From: an uncultured Desulfovibrionaceae bacterium
Lineage (GTDB): Bacteria; Desulfobacterota; Desulfovibrionia; Desulfovibrionales; Desulfovibrionaceae
Length of the DNA stretch: 8,455 bases
Reading direction: 5' to 3'
Assembly: GCA_947037905.1 (NCBI GenBank)
Contig: CAMQUX010000050.1
Span: 1-8,455 of the forward strand
Part shown: piece after piece, positions 6,341 through 8,455 of the stretch
How the letters are laid out: each line of letters opens with the position of its first letter
Position numbering within the stretch: the stretch's first letter is position 1
Notes under the pieces: model-generated
Databases searched by the model: none
What the model was told of the DNA's origin: nothing
Seen by the model: only the letters and a program-made list of their open reading frames with translations
Program-made: the position numbers and the translations under genes

Positions 6341-7594
6341 TTATGAGCTAACACGAGCTATTTTAGCTCCCACAGCGGAAAGTTTTTTCTCAATAGCCTC
6401 ATAACCTCTATCTAGATGATAAATACGCTCAACTTCAGTCTCACCATGTGCCACAAGACCTGCTAAAATGAGCGAAGCACTTGCGCGCAGATCAGACGCC
6501 ATAACTGGTGCGCCTGTTAAGTGCGTCACTCCTCGAATAATTGCTGTTGAGCCTTTTAATTTAATATCTGCACCTAAGCGAACAAGCTCTTGCACGTGCA
6601 TGAAGCGGTTTTCAAATATTTTTTCATCGATACTCCCAGCTCCTGTTGCACAACACATCAAAGACATAACTTGTGCCTGCATATCTGTTGGAAAACCTGG
6701 AAACGGCTGAGTTGTTATATCGGTCGCATATAAAAGATTCGTTGCACGCCTTACTAAAAGACCTGTTTCTTTTTCTTCTGTATATACGCCCATCTCTTGT
6801 AAAACTACAAGTAAGCCTTCTAAAGATTCTGTTGGACAATCTTCTACTAAAAGTTCTCCATCTGTCATAGCGGCGGCTATTATGAAAGTTCCTGCCTCTA
6901 TTCTATCAGGCATTATTTTATATTCGCAGGCATGTAATTTTTCTACACCCTCGATTGTTATAACACTTGTGCCATGTCCTGATATTTTTGCGCCCATTGC
7001 GATTAGGAACTTTGCAAGATCGACTATTTCTGGTTCTCTTGCTGCATTTTCAAGCACTGTTGTGCCTTTTGCTAAGCTTGCTGCCATGAGTAAATTTTCT
7101 GTTCCGCCAACGGTTGGAAACTCGAAGGATATTTTCGCTCCTTGTAATTTTCCACATCGCCCACGAATATAGCCTGAGTCTAAACTAAACTCTGCGCCCA
7201 TGCGCTCAAGAGCTTTTAAATGCAAATCTACAGGACGTGCGCCTATGGCACAACCTCCAGGAAGCGCAACATCTGCCTGTCCTAAACGTGCAAGGAGTGG
7301 TCCTAAGCAAAGAACTGATGCACGCATAGTCTTCACAAGCTCATATGGTGCTTCTGGCTGTAGCGTCACTGGGGTAATTTTAGCAGTACCTTCTGCACGT
7401 TCTATCTTACAACCTAAAAGTTCTAAGAGCTTAAAGCTTGTTGTTATATCTCGTAAATTGGGAACATTTGTGAGTGTTACTGTTTCTGAGCACAATAAAC
7501 TGGCTAATAATATTGGTAATGCTGCATTTTTTGAGCCACTTACTCGGATTGTTCCATGAAGTGGATTACCACCTTCTATTACTAGTTTTTCCAT
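6341..7594 (-). CDS. murA: UDP-N-acetylglucosamine 1-carboxyvinyltransferase
   Basis: MurA transfers enolpyruvate from PEP to UDP-N-acetylglucosamine, the first committed step of peptidoglycan synthesis, in the cytoplasm. The 417 residues match the usual length (E. coli 419) and cover both halves of the inside-out alpha/beta barrel. Visible active-site residues: K22 and N23 (SGSKNAALPI), R91, the catalytic C115 in PGGCAIGARPVDLH with R120, D304 (FPTDMQAQ), R370 (DLRAS) and R396 (HLDRGYE), each aligned with the E. coli residue or one off. Cys at 115 rather than Asp predicts the ordinary fosfomycin-sensitive form of the enzyme. The start codon is ATG with GAGGG (7605-7609) 10 nt upstream, slightly long spacing. 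The 216-bp and 318-bp gaps on either side suggest its own transcript. Identity is certain; AroA and MurA share a fold, but the PGGC loop makes it MurA. Confidence 0.98.
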   Translation of the reverse strand: MEKLVIEGGNPLHGTIRVSGSKNAALPILLASLLCSETVTLTNVPNLRDITTSFKLLELLGCKIERAEGTAKITPVTLQPEAPYELVKTMRASVLCLGPLLARLGQADVALPGGCAIGARPVDLHLKALERMGAEFSLDSGYIRGRCGKLQGAKISFEFPTVGGTENLLMAASLAKGTTVLENAAREPEIVDLAKFLIAMGAKISGHGTSVITIEGVEKLHACEYKIMPDRIEAGTFIIAAAMTDGELLVEDCPTESLEGLLVVLQEMGVYTEEKETGLLVRRATNLLYATDITTQPFPGFPTDMQAQVMSLMCCATGAGSIDEKIFENRFMHVQELVRLGADIKLKGSTAIIRGVTHLTGAPVMASDLRASASLILAGLVAHGETEVERIYHLDRGYEAIEKKLSAVGAKIARVSS

Positions 7595-7626
7595 TATTAT
7601 ATGTCCCTCTTTTTTTTCTAGCTCTT

Positions 7627-7655
7627 AAAATATACTCTCATAAAAATCTTAGCAA
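7627..7655 (-). promoter_or_regulatory. Possible murA promoter
   Basis: On the minus strand TTGCTA (7650-7655) and TATTTT (7627-7632) are 17 bp apart; an alternative -10, TATATT (7629-7634), leaves 15 bp. Transcription would start about 25 nt before the murA ATG. The -35 agrees at four of six positions, so support is weak. Confidence 0.3.
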
Positions 7656-7737
7656 GCTTTTCTTTATAAAATATTGTTTTTTAGAGTACAAAAATTACGA
7701 GCTTAGCATCTTGAAATTTTAAACAGAGCAGTTAATG

Positions 7738-7755
7738 TATATATTTAAATATATA
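7738..7755. repeat. 18-bp perfect AT palindrome between the HMA_2-like gene and murA
   Basis: TATATATTTAAATATATA (7738-7755) is a perfect palindrome made only of A and T, in the 216-bp gap downstream of the HMA_2-like gene and about 144 bp before murA. It may be a low-complexity accident, a duplex-opening site or an operator. Nothing else in 7595-7810 looks like a gene. Confidence 0.6.
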
Positions 7756-7810
7756 TTTTTACGTATCGGAATATAAATACCTGCAATTATAACTATTATT
7801 ATAAAATATA

Positions 7811-8125
7811 CTAAACTTTAAATACTACATCATACAGTGCTGTTAATGCTTTTATCATTTCGTTTTCATCTTGTACTGTGAGTGCTCGTTCTAAAAGTTC
7901 TTTTGGAATAAGATTTTCATCATATTCAATGGTTGCTGTTCGGCTAAGCATACTAAAGTTTGTCTTTGTTATTCCTCTTGGTTTCTCTCTTGGAGCATCT
8001 TTTATAAATTTAAGCATATCAGGATTAAGCATAAGAGACGCTTTAAAACCTAAACGAATTTTCCCTGAAGCATGCTCTTTGATTGTTATATCTTTACGAA
8101 ATTTTGCGATACTTGCAAAGTCCAT
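7811..8125 (-). CDS. Small HMA_2-like protein of unknown function
   Basis: A 104-residue soluble protein without signal peptide or membrane segment. The pattern resembles HMA_2-type (heavy-metal-associated-like) small proteins with a ferredoxin-like fold: a strand in KIRLGFK (22-28) preceded by H18, a helix (about 34-43), a second strand (GITKTNFS, 51-58), a third (SRTATIEYD, 61-69), and a helix (about 73-83), then another helix to the C-terminus. The phrase SRTATIEYD followed by IP at 73-74 is the most family-like part. There is no CxxC metal site and no cysteine at all, so metal transport is unsupported. The ATG has AGGAG (8131-8135) 5 nt upstream, a strong site. The gap of 216 bp to murA argues against tight coupling. 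The family assignment rests on pattern only; the gene itself is well supported by start, Shine-Dalgarno and composition. Confidence 0.8.
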   Translation of the reverse strand: MDFASIAKFRKDITIKEHASGKIRLGFKASLMLNPDMLKFIKDAPREKPRGITKTNFSMLSRTATIEYDENLIPKELLERALTVQDENEMIKALTALYDVVFKV

Positions 8126-8137
8126 TTTGTCTCCTAC

Positions 8138-8161
8138 TGTTAATATATTTATATATTAACA
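8138..8161. promoter_or_regulatory. Palindrome in the leader of the HMA_2-like gene, operator or 5' hairpin
   Basis: TGTTAATATAT (8138-8148), two T, and ATATATTAACA (8151-8161) form a perfect interrupted palindrome with 11-bp arms. It ends 2 bp upstream of the AGGAG of the HMA_2-like gene. Position and symmetry fit a repressor dimer site or an RNA hairpin next to the ribosome site; no known consensus is matched with confidence. Confidence 0.55.
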
Positions 8162-8372
8162 TTCTATATACTTATTTTAATAACTTGTAATGTTTAAACT
8201 AAGTTGTTCTTTTACACTATTTAAACAAGTTTTTACAGTACTATATTTCAAGTACTAGCAAATTGAGTATACCTTTAGTATATTTTTTATTGCATATTCT
8301 TATCAACTTGCTTATTTTATATTTATTTATTTTTTCATTTTATTTCAAGTGCTTACTAATATACTCTACACT

Positions 8373-8434
8373 TTTTATTGTATATTTTATTGTATATTTT
8401 ATTTTATCTTTTATTTTATCTTTTACCTTTTATC
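8373..8434. repeat. 12-bp tandem array of T-rich units
   Basis: Two copies of TTTTATTGTATA (8373-8384 and 8385-8396) are followed by two of TTTTATTTTATC (8397-8408, 8409-8420) and a longer, degenerate TTTTACCTTTTATC (8421-8434). Four units are exactly 12 bp, and adjacent pairs are identical, which points to two separate duplication steps. Confidence 0.88.
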
Positions 8435-8455
8435 TTCACTAAGTACTATTTTTTA

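Larger units (their letters stand above)
8126..8455. other. 330-bp gene-less region upstream of the HMA_2-like gene
   Basis: No gene is visible on either strand up to the window edge. It contains the leader palindrome (8138-8161), paired TTTAAAC motifs 27 bp apart (8193-8199 and 8220-8226), two related motifs TTTCAAGTACTAGC (about 8247-8260) and TTTCAAGTGCTTAC (8343-8356), and a 12-bp tandem array (8373-8434). A promoter for the HMA_2-like gene probably lies at about 8160-8200, but no hexamer pair stands out. Confidence 0.65.

Noticed and set aside
6882..7559. Two plus-strand frames of 96 and 119 residues opposite murA
   Set aside because: They are antisense to highly conserved MurA sequence, have no convincing ribosome site and match no family I recognise.
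7474..7722. Plus-strand frame of 82 residues crossing the murA start
   Set aside because: Its first part is the complement of murA and its last part is AT-rich spacer; leucine and phenylalanine content follows from base composition.
7878..8159. Plus-strand frame of 93 residues opposite the HMA_2-like gene
   Set aside because: The minus-strand gene has a strong AGGAG site and a folded-protein pattern; the plus frame is its shadow.

Overview
The window is an AT-rich stretch (about one third G+C by eye) of a bacterial chromosome. It carries five housekeeping-type genes, all on the minus strand. In transcription order, right to left, they are: a small HMA_2-like protein (7811-8125), murA (6341-7594), comEC (3440-6022), a RicT/YaaT (PSP1) protein (1987-2961) and metG (1-1720, cut by the left edge before its stop). 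No RNA gene, insertion sequence, CRISPR array or phage gene is visible.

The RicT-like protein, with its long cysteine-rich core and the phrase NLFLNPAKISG, resembles what I remember of PSP1-domain proteins of Desulfovibrio relatives. The MurA, the MetRS with a C-terminal tRNA-binding domain and the small HMA_2-like protein fit that too. The strong AT bias and loose packing suggest an AT-rich, possibly host-associated member of the Desulfovibrionales, of the Lawsonia kind. This assignment is inference; a protein search would settle it.

The genes do not form one tight operon. The gaps between them are 216, 318, 478 and 266 bp, and 330 bp precede the HMA_2-like gene, so each gene probably has its own promoter. 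Their roles are largely independent: MetG charges tRNA-Met, MurA starts peptidoglycan synthesis, ComEC carries DNA across the inner membrane, RicT is an iron-sulfur RNA-processing/competence cofactor in Bacillus, and the HMA_2-like protein is uncharacterised.

Most of the unexplained structure is in the gaps. Upstream of metG there is a run of 10-bp repeats spaced one helical turn apart, each with a CTNAG core, ending in a perfect 10-bp-stem hairpin just behind ricT. Between ricT and comEC there is a 40-bp tandem dimer, an imperfect hairpin and an orphan Fur-like 16-bp palindrome next to a consensus -35 hexamer. Between comEC and murA there is a degenerate repeat family. The HMA_2-like gene has an 11-bp-arm palindrome in its leader, and a 12-bp tandem array lies further upstream. 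Inside comEC, four 15-bp repeats encode a KKESS tract. I see no clear new enzyme system; the intergenic repeats and operator-like palindromes deserve the second look.
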